A stretch of DNA of 64,000 bases from Roseovarius sp. MMSF_3281. Lineage in GTDB: Bacteria; Pseudomonadota; Alphaproteobacteria; Rhodobacterales; Rhodobacteraceae. Position 1 is the first letter of the stretch. Each line of letters opens with the position of its first letter. The stretch is from NCBI RefSeq assembly GCF_030733685.1, contig NZ_JASHIM010000017.1, forward strand, positions 39,941 through 103,940, given 5' to 3'. Shown in pieces: positions 1 to 8,713 of the stretch. Position numbers and translations under genes: made by a program. The notes beneath the pieces are model-generated. The model did no database searches, was not told the DNA's origin, and was given only the letters and a program-made list of their open reading frames with translations.

Positions 1-612
1 GGCAAGAACTTTTGCACCGGCGCCGATCTGGTGGAAGTGAAAGGTAAATTGAACGATCCCGCCGCGCTGGACCATTTCATCGCCTTTGGCATGAACAACC
101 TGCGTGCGCTCGAAACCTCCTCCCTCCCTGTCGTGGTGGCAGTGCAGGGGTTGTGTCTGGCCGGCGGGATCGAACTGATGCTGGCATGCGATGTGTGCTT
201 TGCGGCCGAAAGCGCCCAGTTTGGCGATCAGCACGCGCAATTCGGGCTGATTCCCGGTTGGGGTGGCTCGCAGCGGTTGACACGGTTGATGGGGCAGCGC
301 AGGGCGCTCGACCTGATGTTCTCGGCCCGCTGGCTCAAGTCGGACGAGGCCAAAGAGGCCGGATTGGTCAACTACATCGTGCCGGATGCGGATCTGCACA
401 AGATCTCGCTGGAATACTGCGAGAAAATCGCCACCCGTTCACGTCCCGGCATCGCCGAGATGAAGCGGTTGGCGCGCGAAGGCGCGGACCTTGGTATCGA
501 CCAGCAGATGCGGCTTGAGCGCGATGCCGCCGTGCGCGCACTGCCCAGCGATGACGTGGCCGAGGGCCTCGACGCATTCGAGAACCGGCGCGCCCCCGAA
601 TTCAAGGCTTGA
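1..612 (+). CDS. enoyl-CoA hydratase/isomerase (crotonase) family protein, 5' end outside window
   Basis: The reading frame is open from the first base, so the N-terminus lies upstream of the window; 203 residues are visible. The oxyanion-hole stretch GKNFCTGADL, the second loop AVQGLCLAGGIELMLACD and the IPGWGGSQRL helix identify a crotonase-fold CoA enzyme, which normally hydrates or isomerises enoyl-CoA thioesters in the cytosol. One catalytic glutamate of classical hydratases is present (codon at 172-174). The position of the second is a histidine (codon 232-234, in GDQHAQFG), so simple syn-hydration is not certain. It ends 9 bases before an acyl-CoA dehydrogenase and heads the visible part of a forward operon. 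Family assignment is secure; substrate is unknown. Confidence 0.93.
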   Translation, partial: GKNFCTGADLVEVKGKLNDPAALDHFIAFGMNNLRALETSSLPVVVAVQGLCLAGGIELMLACDVCFAAESAQFGDQHAQFGLIPGWGGSQRLTRLMGQRRALDLMFSARWLKSDEAKEAGLVNYIVPDADLHKISLEYCEKIATRSRPGIAEMKRLAREGADLGIDQQMRLERDAAVRALPSDDVAEGLDAFENRRAPEFKA

Positions 613-621
613 GGACGAACC

Positions 622-1782
622 ATGGATTTCATTTTGAACGACGAACAACGCCAGATTTACGACTATGGCGGCCAGCTGGCGCAGAAGTTCGATAACGATT
701 ACTGGCTGAGACACGCACGCAAGCACGAGTTTCCGCACGAAATGTTCCGCCAGATCGCCGATGACGGCTTCCTCGGCATCATGGTGCCCGAGGAATATGG
801 CGGCGCGGGCCTTGGCATGACCGAAATGGCCCTGTTCATGGAGGGCACCGCCAATCACGGCATTCCGCTTTTGATGATGGTGGTCGGGCCGACCATGTCG
901 CTGGCCCATATCGCCAGCCACGGGAGCGAGTTCCACAAGAAAGAACTGCTGCCGGCTGCCTGCCGCGGTGATATCCAGTTCTGTTTCGCGATCACCGAAC
1001 CGGGGGCCGGGTCGAACACGATGAAGGCGACTACGCTGGCCAAGCGTCGAGGCAACCGGTTCAGCCTGTCGGGCGAAAAGACCTTCATCACCGGGGCCGA
1101 AGTGGCCGACTACTGCCTCGTGGTGGCGCGGACCAAACCGCATACCGAGGTCAGCCGCAAGACCGACGGCTTTACCCTGTTCGCCGTGGACCTGAAGAAA
1201 AAAGGCGTCGACAAGCAGCGGGTGAAGATCTCGATCCCCCTGCCCGAGGAGCAGTGGACACTGTTCTTCGACGATGTGGATCTCGGCCCCGAGGATGTGG
1301 TCGGCGAGGTGGACGAAGGGTTCTCGATCCTGTTCGACAGCCTCAACCCCGAGCGTATCATCCTGGCCGCCTTGTGCTGCGGCATCGGCCGGTTCGCCCT
1401 GAACAAGGGCGTGGCCTATGCCTCCGAGCGCAATGTGTTCGGCCAACCCATCGGTGCGCACCAGGGCGTGCAGCACCCGATGGCCAAGGCGCACACAGCG
1501 GTCGAGATGGCCAGCCTGATGACCCGTCGCGCGGCATGGGAGTTCGACAACAAGCTGCCTGCCGGTGCGTCGTCGAACATGGCGAAATATGCCGCCGCCG
1601 AAGCCGGGATCGAAGCGGTCGACGCGGCGCTTCAGGCGCATGGTGGATCGGGCTTTACCGAAGATACGGGGCTTTATGAAATGTACCCGCTGGTCCGCCT
1701 GCTGCGCACAGCGCCGGTGAACCGCGAACTGTGCCTGAGCTTTATCGGCGAAAAGGTCATGGGCCTGCCACGATCCTATTGA
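622..1782 (+). CDS. acyl-CoA dehydrogenase
   Basis: A 386-residue protein of usual length for FAD-dependent acyl-CoA dehydrogenases, which introduce an alpha-beta double bond and pass electrons to ETF. The N-terminal helical domain is followed by the flavin/substrate motif FAITEPGAGSN (about residues 122-132), the beta-barrel middle domain and the C-terminal four-helix domain. Glu244 in LNPERIILAA occupies the helix-G position used as catalytic base by isovaleryl- and long-chain-type enzymes. It begins 9 bases after the crotonase and is followed, 27 bases on, by a CoA ligase gene, so co-transcription is likely. ETF subunits for it are encoded at 26,189-27,873. Substrate specificity cannot be read from sequence. 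Confidence 0.95.
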   Translation: MDFILNDEQRQIYDYGGQLAQKFDNDYWLRHARKHEFPHEMFRQIADDGFLGIMVPEEYGGAGLGMTEMALFMEGTANHGIPLLMMVVGPTMSLAHIASHGSEFHKKELLPAACRGDIQFCFAITEPGAGSNTMKATTLAKRRGNRFSLSGEKTFITGAEVADYCLVVARTKPHTEVSRKTDGFTLFAVDLKKKGVDKQRVKISIPLPEEQWTLFFDDVDLGPEDVVGEVDEGFSILFDSLNPERIILAALCCGIGRFALNKGVAYASERNVFGQPIGAHQGVQHPMAKAHTAVEMASLMTRRAAWEFDNKLPAGASSNMAKYAAAEAGIEAVDAALQAHGGSGFTEDTGLYEMYPLVRLLRTAPVNRELCLSFIGEKVMGLPRSY

Positions 1783-1809
1783 TCGCCACGGCTTGGAACG
1801 GAGAACGAC

Positions 1810-3201
1810 ATGCAATTTGGAATGCGCTTCCGGCGGGAAGATGCCGCCGACAAGGTAAATGATCGCTTCTGGCACGCGATCGAGGGCACGCCGCTCGACG
1901 AGACGCGCCGTATCCAGGAAGAGCGGCTGCGCGATCAGATGGCCTATCTCAAGGCAAACTCGACTTTCTATCAGGAGAAGTTCGCGAAAGCCGGTGTGGA
2001 ATTCGACGATATCCGAACCATCGAAGACCTCCAGAAACTGCCCTATACCTACAAGACCGAGATCCGCGAAAGCCTGGCCGCCGAACCGCCGTTCGGCAAA
2101 CACCGCGCCGCGCCCATGTACGAGATCATCCAGATGCAGGCCTCGTCGGGCACGACCGGCAGCCCCTCATATGTGGCCCTGACCGAATCCGACGCCGAAA
2201 TGTGGCACGAGATGACGGCGCGCTGTTTCTTTGCCAATGGCGTGCGGCCGGGCGACATGGTGCTGCACGCGTTTTCGCTCGCCAAGGGCTTTGTCGGCGG
2301 CATCCCCGTGATGCAGGGATTGCAGTACATGGGCACGATCGATGTGCCGGTGGGCGCCGATGGCGGTGCGGAACGGCTGCTGCGCGCCTGCGCCGACACC
2401 CGTCCGCGTTGCGTGGTCGGCGCCCCGAACTTTGTGCTGCACCTGGCCGAAAAGGCTCCCGAGGTGCTGGGATGCAAGGCCAGCGAACTGGGTATCGAGC
2501 GCGTGATCGTCGGCGGCGAACCCGGCGGCGGCATTCCCGCAATTCGGGCAAAGATCGAAAAGGCCTGGGGTGCGAAATGCACCGAGATGCTGGGCGGCAC
2601 CGATCTGGGCGTGACATACTGGGCCGAGTGCGACGCCCAGTCGGGTATGCACATGGTCAACATGGATTATGTCCTGACCGAGCTGCTCGACCCGGAGAGC
2701 GGCAGGATCATTCCCTGGAAAAAAGGCGCAGAAGGCGAGATGGTCTATACCGCGCTCGGCCGCCAGGCGAGCCCACTCGTGCGGTTCCGGTCAGGCGATT
2801 ATATCGAAGTGATCGATACCGAATGCTCCTGCGGCCGCACCGGACCCAAGATCCGTTGCACCGGCCGCACCGACGACATGCTGATTGTGCGCGGGGCCAA
2901 TGTCTTCCCGTCGGCCATCAACAGCATCATTACCGAAATGGTGCCGGACACCAACGGCGTCATGCGCATCGTGGCCGATTTCGAGGGCCACACCACGCAG
3001 GGCGCGCTGACGGTGATTGTCGAACGCGGCCCCAATCGCGATCCGGCCGACGACGTCACCCTCAAAAAGAAAATTGAGCAGCGGCTGCGCGACTCCTTGG
3101 TCTTCAAGGCCGACGTTCACCTGGTTGCGGCCGACACTTTCGAAAAACCTGGCGCCGCTAAGGTCGCCTTCGTTCTCAGGAAATATCCAGACCTGCCATG
3201 A
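1810..3201 (+). CDS. phenylacetate-CoA ligase (PaaK)-type AMP-forming acyl-CoA ligase
   Basis: The 463-residue product activates a carboxylic acid to its CoA thioester through an acyl-adenylate. The ATP-binding loop SSGTTGSP is at about residues 112-119. The C-terminal part has the stretch DTECSCGRTGPKI and then GRTDDMLIVRGANVFPS, which is diagnostic of the PaaK branch and not of the FadD branch. The length fits PaaK homologues (about 430-460). Its end overlaps the next gene by 4 bases (ATGA), indicating translational coupling with the carboxylase beta subunit. The real substrate need not be phenylacetate; no phenylacetate epoxidase (paaABCDE) genes are present in the window. Confidence 0.92.
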   Translation: MQFGMRFRREDAADKVNDRFWHAIEGTPLDETRRIQEERLRDQMAYLKANSTFYQEKFAKAGVEFDDIRTIEDLQKLPYTYKTEIRESLAAEPPFGKHRAAPMYEIIQMQASSGTTGSPSYVALTESDAEMWHEMTARCFFANGVRPGDMVLHAFSLAKGFVGGIPVMQGLQYMGTIDVPVGADGGAERLLRACADTRPRCVVGAPNFVLHLAEKAPEVLGCKASELGIERVIVGGEPGGGIPAIRAKIEKAWGAKCTEMLGGTDLGVTYWAECDAQSGMHMVNMDYVLTELLDPESGRIIPWKKGAEGEMVYTALGRQASPLVRFRSGDYIEVIDTECSCGRTGPKIRCTGRTDDMLIVRGANVFPSAINSIITEMVPDTNGVMRIVADFEGHTTQGALTVIVERGPNRDPADDVTLKKKIEQRLRDSLVFKADVHLVAADTFEKPGAAKVAFVLRKYPDLP

Positions 3202-4805
3202 CTAGAATGAAATCCCTTCTCGACAGCGGATCGGACGACTTCCGCGCCAACGACGTGTCTTACCGCGAAAAGGTCGATGAACTACATGCCCTCCGGCTCT
3301 CACAGCGCGTCGGCGGCCCCGAAATGGCGCGCAAACGTCATGTGGACAAAGGCAAAATCCTGCCGCGCGAACGGATCGAACGGCTGATCGACCCGGGCAC
3401 ACCATTTCTGGAACTCGGCGAGTTGGCCGGACTGAATATGCACAAGGGAGTTCCACCCGGCGCCGGCATCATCACCGGTATTGGCGTGATCGAAGGCCGT
3501 CAGTGCATGATCATCGCCAATGATGCCACCGTAAAGGGCGGCACCTATTTCGGGATCACCTGCCGCAAACACGTCCGGGCACAGAAAATTGCCTGGAAAA
3601 ACCGCCTGCCCGTCATCACCCTCGTGGACTCCGGCGGTGCCTTCCTGCCCGACCAGGCCAACCTTTTCCCCGACGAAGGCCAGTTCGGCTCCATCTTTCA
3701 CCAACAGATCGGCATGTCTGGCGATGGTGTGCCGCAAATCGCCGTGGTCATGGGGCCCTGCACCGCGGGTGGTGCCTATATCCCCGCGCTCTGTGACGAA
3801 GTGGTGATCGTGCGCGGTCAGGGCTTTATGTATCTGGGCGGACCGGAATTGACCTTTGCCGCAACCGGCGAAAAGGTCGAAGCCGAAGAACTGGGTGGCG
3901 GCAAGATGCATTCGTCGGTCTCCGGTGTGACAGACCATTTGGCCGAAGATGACGCCCACGCTCTGGCCATCACGCGCGAAATTGTCAGCCATCTTGGCGA
4001 AAAACCCCAACCCCGCAAGACGCCCGAAGCGCCCCGTGCGCCCGCCTACCCGGTCGAAGAGATTTATGGACTCATCAGCCGCGACCCCAAGGTGCCGACC
4101 GACAACCGCGAAATCGTGGCTCGGTTGGTCGATGAGAGCGATTTTCACGAATTCAAGCCGCTTTATGGCGACACGATCATGACCGGCTGGGGGCGCATCC
4201 ACGGCCACGAGGTCGGGATCATCGCCAATACAGGCGTGCTTTTCGTCGAAGCCGCGCTGAAGGCGACGCATTTCATCAATCTCTGCGTCCAGCGTGATAT
4301 TCCGCTGCTGTTCCTGGCCGATGTGAACGGCTTCATGGTGGGCCGCGAGGTCGAGCAGATGGGCATTGCCAAGGCTGGCGCCAAGATGATCACGGCCATG
4401 TCTTCGGCCCGGGTGCCGAAATTCACAATCATCACCGGTGGCTCTTACGGGGCCGGATACCTGGCGATGCTGGGCCGCCCGTTCCAGCCGGACGCAATGT
4501 TCGCCTGGCCGACGGGACGGTCGGCAATCATGGGGCCGGAACAGGCCGCCAGCGTGCTGGCTCAGGTCCGCGCGCAGATCAACGAACGCGAAGGCAAAAG
4601 CTGGACCCCCGAGGAGGAGGAAGCCTTCAAGGCACCGATCCGCAAGGAATACGAAGATTTTCAGGGAGCCTATAATTTTGCTTCCAACCTTTGGATCGAC
4701 AGCGTGATCGAGCCCTGTGAGACCCGTGACGTCATGGCGCTGATGCTGGATGTGACATCGCGCAGACCCAAGGTCGATACCAACTTCGGCGTGTTCAGGA
4801 TGTGA
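3198..4805 (+). CDS. acyl-CoA carboxylase, carboxyltransferase (beta) subunit
   Basis: A 535-residue carboxyltransferase of the methylcrotonyl-/geranyl-/propionyl-CoA carboxylase type. The N-terminal region carries KILPRERIERLIDPGTPFLE; two crotonase-like halves follow, with the glycine-rich GPCTAGGAYIPA and GGSYGAGYLAM loops that form oxyanion holes for the enoyl-CoA and carboxybiotin. The partner biotin carboxylase/carrier subunit follows 10 bases downstream. Together with the HMG-CoA-lyase-like gene further on, this is the gene set used to carboxylate 3-methyl-enoyl-CoAs whose beta-branch blocks ordinary beta-oxidation, as in leucine (Liu) and acyclic-terpene (Atu) catabolism. Which enoyl-CoA is carboxylated here is inference. 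Confidence 0.94.
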   Translation: MTRMKSLLDSGSDDFRANDVSYREKVDELHALRLSQRVGGPEMARKRHVDKGKILPRERIERLIDPGTPFLELGELAGLNMHKGVPPGAGIITGIGVIEGRQCMIIANDATVKGGTYFGITCRKHVRAQKIAWKNRLPVITLVDSGGAFLPDQANLFPDEGQFGSIFHQQIGMSGDGVPQIAVVMGPCTAGGAYIPALCDEVVIVRGQGFMYLGGPELTFAATGEKVEAEELGGGKMHSSVSGVTDHLAEDDAHALAITREIVSHLGEKPQPRKTPEAPRAPAYPVEEIYGLISRDPKVPTDNREIVARLVDESDFHEFKPLYGDTIMTGWGRIHGHEVGIIANTGVLFVEAALKATHFINLCVQRDIPLLFLADVNGFMVGREVEQMGIAKAGAKMITAMSSARVPKFTIITGGSYGAGYLAMLGRPFQPDAMFAWPTGRSAIMGPEQAASVLAQVRAQINEREGKSWTPEEEEAFKAPIRKEYEDFQGAYNFASNLWIDSVIEPCETRDVMALMLDVTSRRPKVDTNFGVFRM

Positions 4806-4815
4806 GGAGCGAACC

Positions 4816-6822
4816 GTGAAAATCAAAACGCTTCTGATCGCCAACCGCGGCGAAATTGCCTGCCGGATCGCGCGCACCGCGCGGGCCAGCGGTATCACCC
4901 CTGTCGGCGTGCATTCGCAGGCCGATGCCAATGCCCTGCATGTCCGCGAGATCGGCAAATCTGTCTGTATCGGTGCCGGGCCTGCATCCGAGAGCTATCT
5001 GAAAATCGACGCGGTGATTGCCGCTGCGCAATCGGTGGGCGCGGATGCGATCCATCCCGGTTACGGCTTTCTGGCCGAAAACCCCGATTTTGCCCGCGCG
5101 GTCGAAGCCGCCGGCATGATCTTCATGGGGCCGACGCCGGAAACGCTTGAACGTTTCGGCGACAAGGCCAGCGCCAAAGAGGCCGCCGTGGCGGCCAGCG
5201 TCCCGGTGATTTCGGGCACCGAAGGTGCGCGGTCCGATCCCGAGCAGATTGCCGAGGAGGTGCGCCAAATGGGCCTGCCGGTGCTGCTCAAGGCTGTCGG
5301 CGGCGGTGGTGGGCGAGGGCAACGGCTCGTCACCGACGAAACCACGCTGGTCGAGGACATCGAAGGCGCGCTGCGCGAAGCAAAATCCACCTTCGGCTCC
5401 GAAGGGCTGCTGTTGGAGCGTTTCCTGCCCGAGGCGCGCCATGTTGAAGTGCAGATCGCAGGTGACGGCAAGGGCCATGTGGTGCATCTGTTCGAACGCG
5501 ATTGCACGCTTCAGCGCCGCCACCAGAAGGTCATCGAGGAAGCCCCGGCCTGGGGTCTGCCCCGGACGCTTATGGACGACATCGCGCGCGACGCGGTGCG
5601 CCTTGGTGAAACGCTGGACTATCGCGGTCTGGGCACGGTCGAATTTCTGGTCGCGGGGGACGAGTATTTCTTCCTTGAGGTGAACCCGCGCATTCAGGTG
5701 GAACATCCCGTCACCGAAGCGATCACCGGGCTGGACCTTGTCGCGCTTCACCTGCGGATTGCCGAAGGCGCGGGCCTTGGACTGGTGCAGGACGATCTGA
5801 CGATCAACGGCCACGCGGTCGAGGCGCGGCTTTACGCCGAAGATCCGGCGATGCAATTCGCTCCGTCGACGGGCACGCTCTCCACGCTCAGCCTGCCATC
5901 GGGCCTGCGCATCGACAGCGGCGTCGAGGAAGGCGATGCCGTCACGCCCTATTACGATCCGATGATCGCCAAGCTGATCGTGCACGCGCCCGACCGGGAA
6001 ACCGCATTGGCACGTCTGGCCACGGCGCTTGATCATGTCGCGGTCGAAGGTGTCGAGACCAATCGCGCCTTTCTAACGGCGCTGGCGCGAAACCATGAAT
6101 TCGAACGGATGCAGGTGCATACCCGCTGGATCGACGGCAGGCTGGATGAGCTGACACAAGCACCCGGACTGACCCGCCCCGATCTGTGGAAAGCGACCGC
6201 TGCCATTCTCTTCGTGACCCAGTCGCGCAGCGACACAAACGCCAATCCCTGGACCAACCGTGATGCCTTTACCGGCTGGCGGCTTGGCCTGGGCGGTGAT
6301 GCGATTGAAGCGGGGCAGCGCGTGACGCTTACCGATTCTGACGAGGTATCCGAAGAACTGCGCATCGGCCCTGTCAAACCGGGCGCCAAGTACACCGTCC
6401 ATTCGGAAAACGGCGAGGCGCTGACACTGTCGGCATGTGAACTGACCCCGGGCCGTTGGCGTGTCGGCGAAGGCGACACCGTCCATCTGATCGACGCGCG
6501 CCTGCACGCGGGCGTGATCGAACTGGACACGCCCGAAGGTCGCCTGGTCTTCCGCCCCGCCGCGCCCCTTGCTTTTGCCGGCGGCGATGCCGCGGCGGAT
6601 CGCGCCGTGACCTCTCCGCTGACCGGAATGATTGTCGAAATCAAGGTCTCCGATGGTCAGAGCGTGGCCGAAGGCGAAGTGGTCGCGGTCATGGAATCCA
6701 TGAAACTCGAAATCTCGATCCGGGCGGCCGCGGCCGGGATCGCCAGCAATATATCCGTCTCGAATGGAGACATGGTCGATCGTGGCCAAGTCATCGCCGA
6801 GATTCTGCCATCCGAGGAGTGA
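4816..6822 (+). CDS. acyl-CoA carboxylase alpha subunit (biotin carboxylase + biotin carrier)
   Basis: A 668-residue fusion protein. Residues 1 to about 450 are a biotin carboxylase with an N-terminal Rossmann-like domain (LLIANRGEIACRIARTA), an ATP-grasp glycine loop (KAVGGGGGRGQRL) and FLEVNPRIQVEHPVTE. A linker domain leads to a C-terminal biotinyl domain with the attachment motif VMESMKLE, biotinylated lysine predicted at 630. It supplies carboxybiotin to the beta subunit encoded 10 bases upstream. The length and domain order match MccA/AtuF-type alpha subunits. The next gene begins 4 bases after its stop, so it lies within the same operon. Confidence 0.95.
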   Translation: MKIKTLLIANRGEIACRIARTARASGITPVGVHSQADANALHVREIGKSVCIGAGPASESYLKIDAVIAAAQSVGADAIHPGYGFLAENPDFARAVEAAGMIFMGPTPETLERFGDKASAKEAAVAASVPVISGTEGARSDPEQIAEEVRQMGLPVLLKAVGGGGGRGQRLVTDETTLVEDIEGALREAKSTFGSEGLLLERFLPEARHVEVQIAGDGKGHVVHLFERDCTLQRRHQKVIEEAPAWGLPRTLMDDIARDAVRLGETLDYRGLGTVEFLVAGDEYFFLEVNPRIQVEHPVTEAITGLDLVALHLRIAEGAGLGLVQDDLTINGHAVEARLYAEDPAMQFAPSTGTLSTLSLPSGLRIDSGVEEGDAVTPYYDPMIAKLIVHAPDRETALARLATALDHVAVEGVETNRAFLTALARNHEFERMQVHTRWIDGRLDELTQAPGLTRPDLWKATAAILFVTQSRSDTNANPWTNRDAFTGWRLGLGGDAIEAGQRVTLTDSDEVSEELRIGPVKPGAKYTVHSENGEALTLSACELTPGRWRVGEGDTVHLIDARLHAGVIELDTPEGRLVFRPAAPLAFAGGDAAADRAVTSPLTGMIVEIKVSDGQSVAEGEVVAVMESMKLEISIRAAAAGIASNISVSNGDMVDRGQVIAEILPSEE

Positions 6823-6826
6823 TGAA

Positions 6827-7786
6827 ATGAGCGACTTTCCCAAATTCGTCGAGTTTCGCGAAGAAGGCCCGCGTGAGGGTTTTCAGATCGAAAAGAAGAT
6901 TTATCCGATCGAAGAGCGGATCGAACTGATCGACATGCTCAGCGAAACCGGTCTGAAGCGCATTCAGGTTGGCAGTTTCGTCAGCCCGAAATACGTGCCG
7001 CAAATGGCCGACACCGGCGAGTTGTTCCAGCGTATCAAGCGCGAACCGGGCGTGAATTACACATCGCTGTGGCTGAACGACAAAGGGTTTCGCAAGGCCC
7101 TGACCGCGCATGAGGTCGATATCGACCCGCGTCTGCTGTTCTATCCCTCCGAGGCATTCGCCCAATCGAACAACAATTGTTCCTCGGCGGAGATGCGGGA
7201 AAAACAACGTGACTGGGTCCGTCTTTACAAGGAAGAAGGATATACGGTCGACGCGGCCTATGTGATGACTGCCTTCGGCTGCAACCTCGAAGGCCCCATC
7301 CCCCAAGAACGCATCTTGGACGATTTCCGCTTCATTCTTCAGCTGTGCGAGGAAGAGGACATCCCCGTGCCGATCCTTGTGATCGCCGACACAATGGGCT
7401 GGGGAAACCCCGAGGCGGTCAAACGCATGATCGGCGCCCTGCGCGAATTGGCGCCCGAGGCGCGCATCGGTATGCACATCCATGACACACGTGGGCTGGG
7501 GATCGCCAACGTTTGTGCCGCCCTGTCGATGGGCGTGGACATGTTCGAAAGCTCGGTCGCCGGTCTTGGCGGCTGTCCTTTCGCGGGCCACGGCCACGCG
7601 CGCGCCGCCGGCAACGTCTGCACCGAGGATGCAGTGTTCCTGTGTCACGAACTGGGCATCGAAACCGGCATTGATCTGGACAAGCTGATCGCGGCGGCGC
7701 TCAAGGCCGAAGAAATCATCGGCGTGCCGCTGATGGGCCGGGTCATGCATACCGGCGGGTTGGACAAATACCGCAAGTCACGCTGA
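6827..7786 (+). CDS. hydroxymethylglutaryl-CoA lyase-like DRE-TIM enzyme
   Basis: A 319-residue TIM-barrel lyase of HMG-CoA-lyase type, which would cleave a 3-hydroxy-3-alkylglutaryl-CoA into acetoacetate (or homologue) and a shorter acyl-CoA. The start at 6827 gives MSDFPKFVEF and follows the upstream stop by 4 bases. Metal ligands His217/His219 lie in MHIHDTRGLG, and the catalytic-loop cysteine Cys250 in GLGGCPFAGHGHA. The signature motif is GPREGFQ instead of the usual GPRDGLQ, so the metal-binding aspartate after Arg16 is a glutamate (Glu17). Context with the carboxylase suggests beta-methyl branch removal. The Asp-to-Glu change could indicate a different substrate or altered activity. 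Confidence 0.88.
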   Translation: MSDFPKFVEFREEGPREGFQIEKKIYPIEERIELIDMLSETGLKRIQVGSFVSPKYVPQMADTGELFQRIKREPGVNYTSLWLNDKGFRKALTAHEVDIDPRLLFYPSEAFAQSNNNCSSAEMREKQRDWVRLYKEEGYTVDAAYVMTAFGCNLEGPIPQERILDDFRFILQLCEEEDIPVPILVIADTMGWGNPEAVKRMIGALRELAPEARIGMHIHDTRGLGIANVCAALSMGVDMFESSVAGLGGCPFAGHGHARAAGNVCTEDAVFLCHELGIETGIDLDKLIAAALKAEEIIGVPLMGRVMHTGGLDKYRKSR

Positions 7787-7798
7787 GGGAGCAAGAAG

Positions 7799-8713
7799 AT
7801 GACAAAAGCACTTGACGGAAAGGTGGTTCTGGTCACCGGGGCCGGCGGTGGGATCGGGCGCGACATCGCCTTGATGGCAGCCGCGGAAGGCGCTGCTGTT
7901 GTGGTTAACGATCTGGGGGCGTCGCTGAAAGGCACAGGCCAGACCGAAAGCGCGGCGCAGAAGGTTGTTGCCGAGATCAGGGCGGCGGGCGGCGATGCGA
8001 TCGCCGATGGCGGCAACGTCACCGATCCGGACGCCGCGCGCGCGATGATCGAGGCGGGTGTCAAGGAATTCGGCCGCATCGACGCGGTGGTGAACAACGC
8101 CGGCATCCTGCGCGACGGTTACTTCCACAAGATGACCTACGAGGATTTCGACGCGGTTGTGAAGGTCCATCTCTATGGCGCCTTCAACACCAGCCGTGCA
8201 GCGGCCGATTATTTCCGCGGACAAGAGGGCGGTGCTCTGGTGCACATGACCTCGACCTCGGGGCTGATCGGCAATCTGGCGCAGGCGAATTACGCGGCGG
8301 CAAAGCTGGGCATTGCGGCCTTCTCGAAATCGGTCGCGCTCGACCTGAAACGCTGGAACGTGCGGTCAAACTGCATCGCGCCCTTCGCCTGGAGCCGGAT
8401 GATCTCGTCGATCAAGACAGACACCCCGGAACAGGTGGCACGGGTCGAAAAGATCAAGGAGATGACACCGGCCAAGGTTGCACCGATGGCCTGTTTCCTG
8501 ATGAGCGACCGCGCGGCTGACGTGTCAGGACAAATCTTTGCGGTTCGCAAGAACGAGATCTTCCTGTTCAACCAGCCCCGCCCGGTGCGGTCAGTTCATT
8601 CCGGTGATGGCTGGACCGCCGATGAAATCGCCGATCGCGCCATTCCCGCGCTCAAATCGCAGTTCACGCCGCTCGAAGTTTCGGCGGATGTCTTTTCGTG
8701 GGATCCGGTCTAA
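7799..8713 (+). CDS. short-chain dehydrogenase of the (3R)-hydroxyacyl-CoA / MFE-2 type
   Basis: A 304-residue NAD(P)-dependent SDR. The Rossmann glycine motif TGAGGGIG is at residues 13-20 and VNDLGAS follows strand 2, as in the dehydrogenase domain of peroxisomal multifunctional enzyme 2. The catalytic Ser154, Tyr165 and Lys169 lie in MTSTSGLIGNL and ANYAAAK. The long C-terminus (after about residue 250) is typical of this MFE-2-like group. It would oxidise a (3R)-hydroxyacyl-CoA made by a hydratase-2/MaoC enzyme; such enzymes are encoded at 10,686 and 19,941. It overlaps the next start by one base (TAATG). Confidence 0.9.
   Translation: MTKALDGKVVLVTGAGGGIGRDIALMAAAEGAAVVVNDLGASLKGTGQTESAAQKVVAEIRAAGGDAIADGGNVTDPDAARAMIEAGVKEFGRIDAVVNNAGILRDGYFHKMTYEDFDAVVKVHLYGAFNTSRAAADYFRGQEGGALVHMTSTSGLIGNLAQANYAAAKLGIAAFSKSVALDLKRWNVRSNCIAPFAWSRMISSIKTDTPEQVARVEKIKEMTPAKVAPMACFLMSDRAADVSGQIFAVRKNEIFLFNQPRPVRSVHSGDGWTADEIADRAIPALKSQFTPLEVSADVFSWDPV

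Noticed and set aside
439..2103. Long open frame (554 codons) on the reverse strand
   Set aside because: It is antisense to the crotonase, acyl-CoA dehydrogenase and ligase genes, which have clear family motifs; the frame is open because of high GC third positions.
3300..4958. Long reverse open frame (552 codons)
   Set aside because: It mirrors the carboxylase beta subunit gene and shows no domain of its own.
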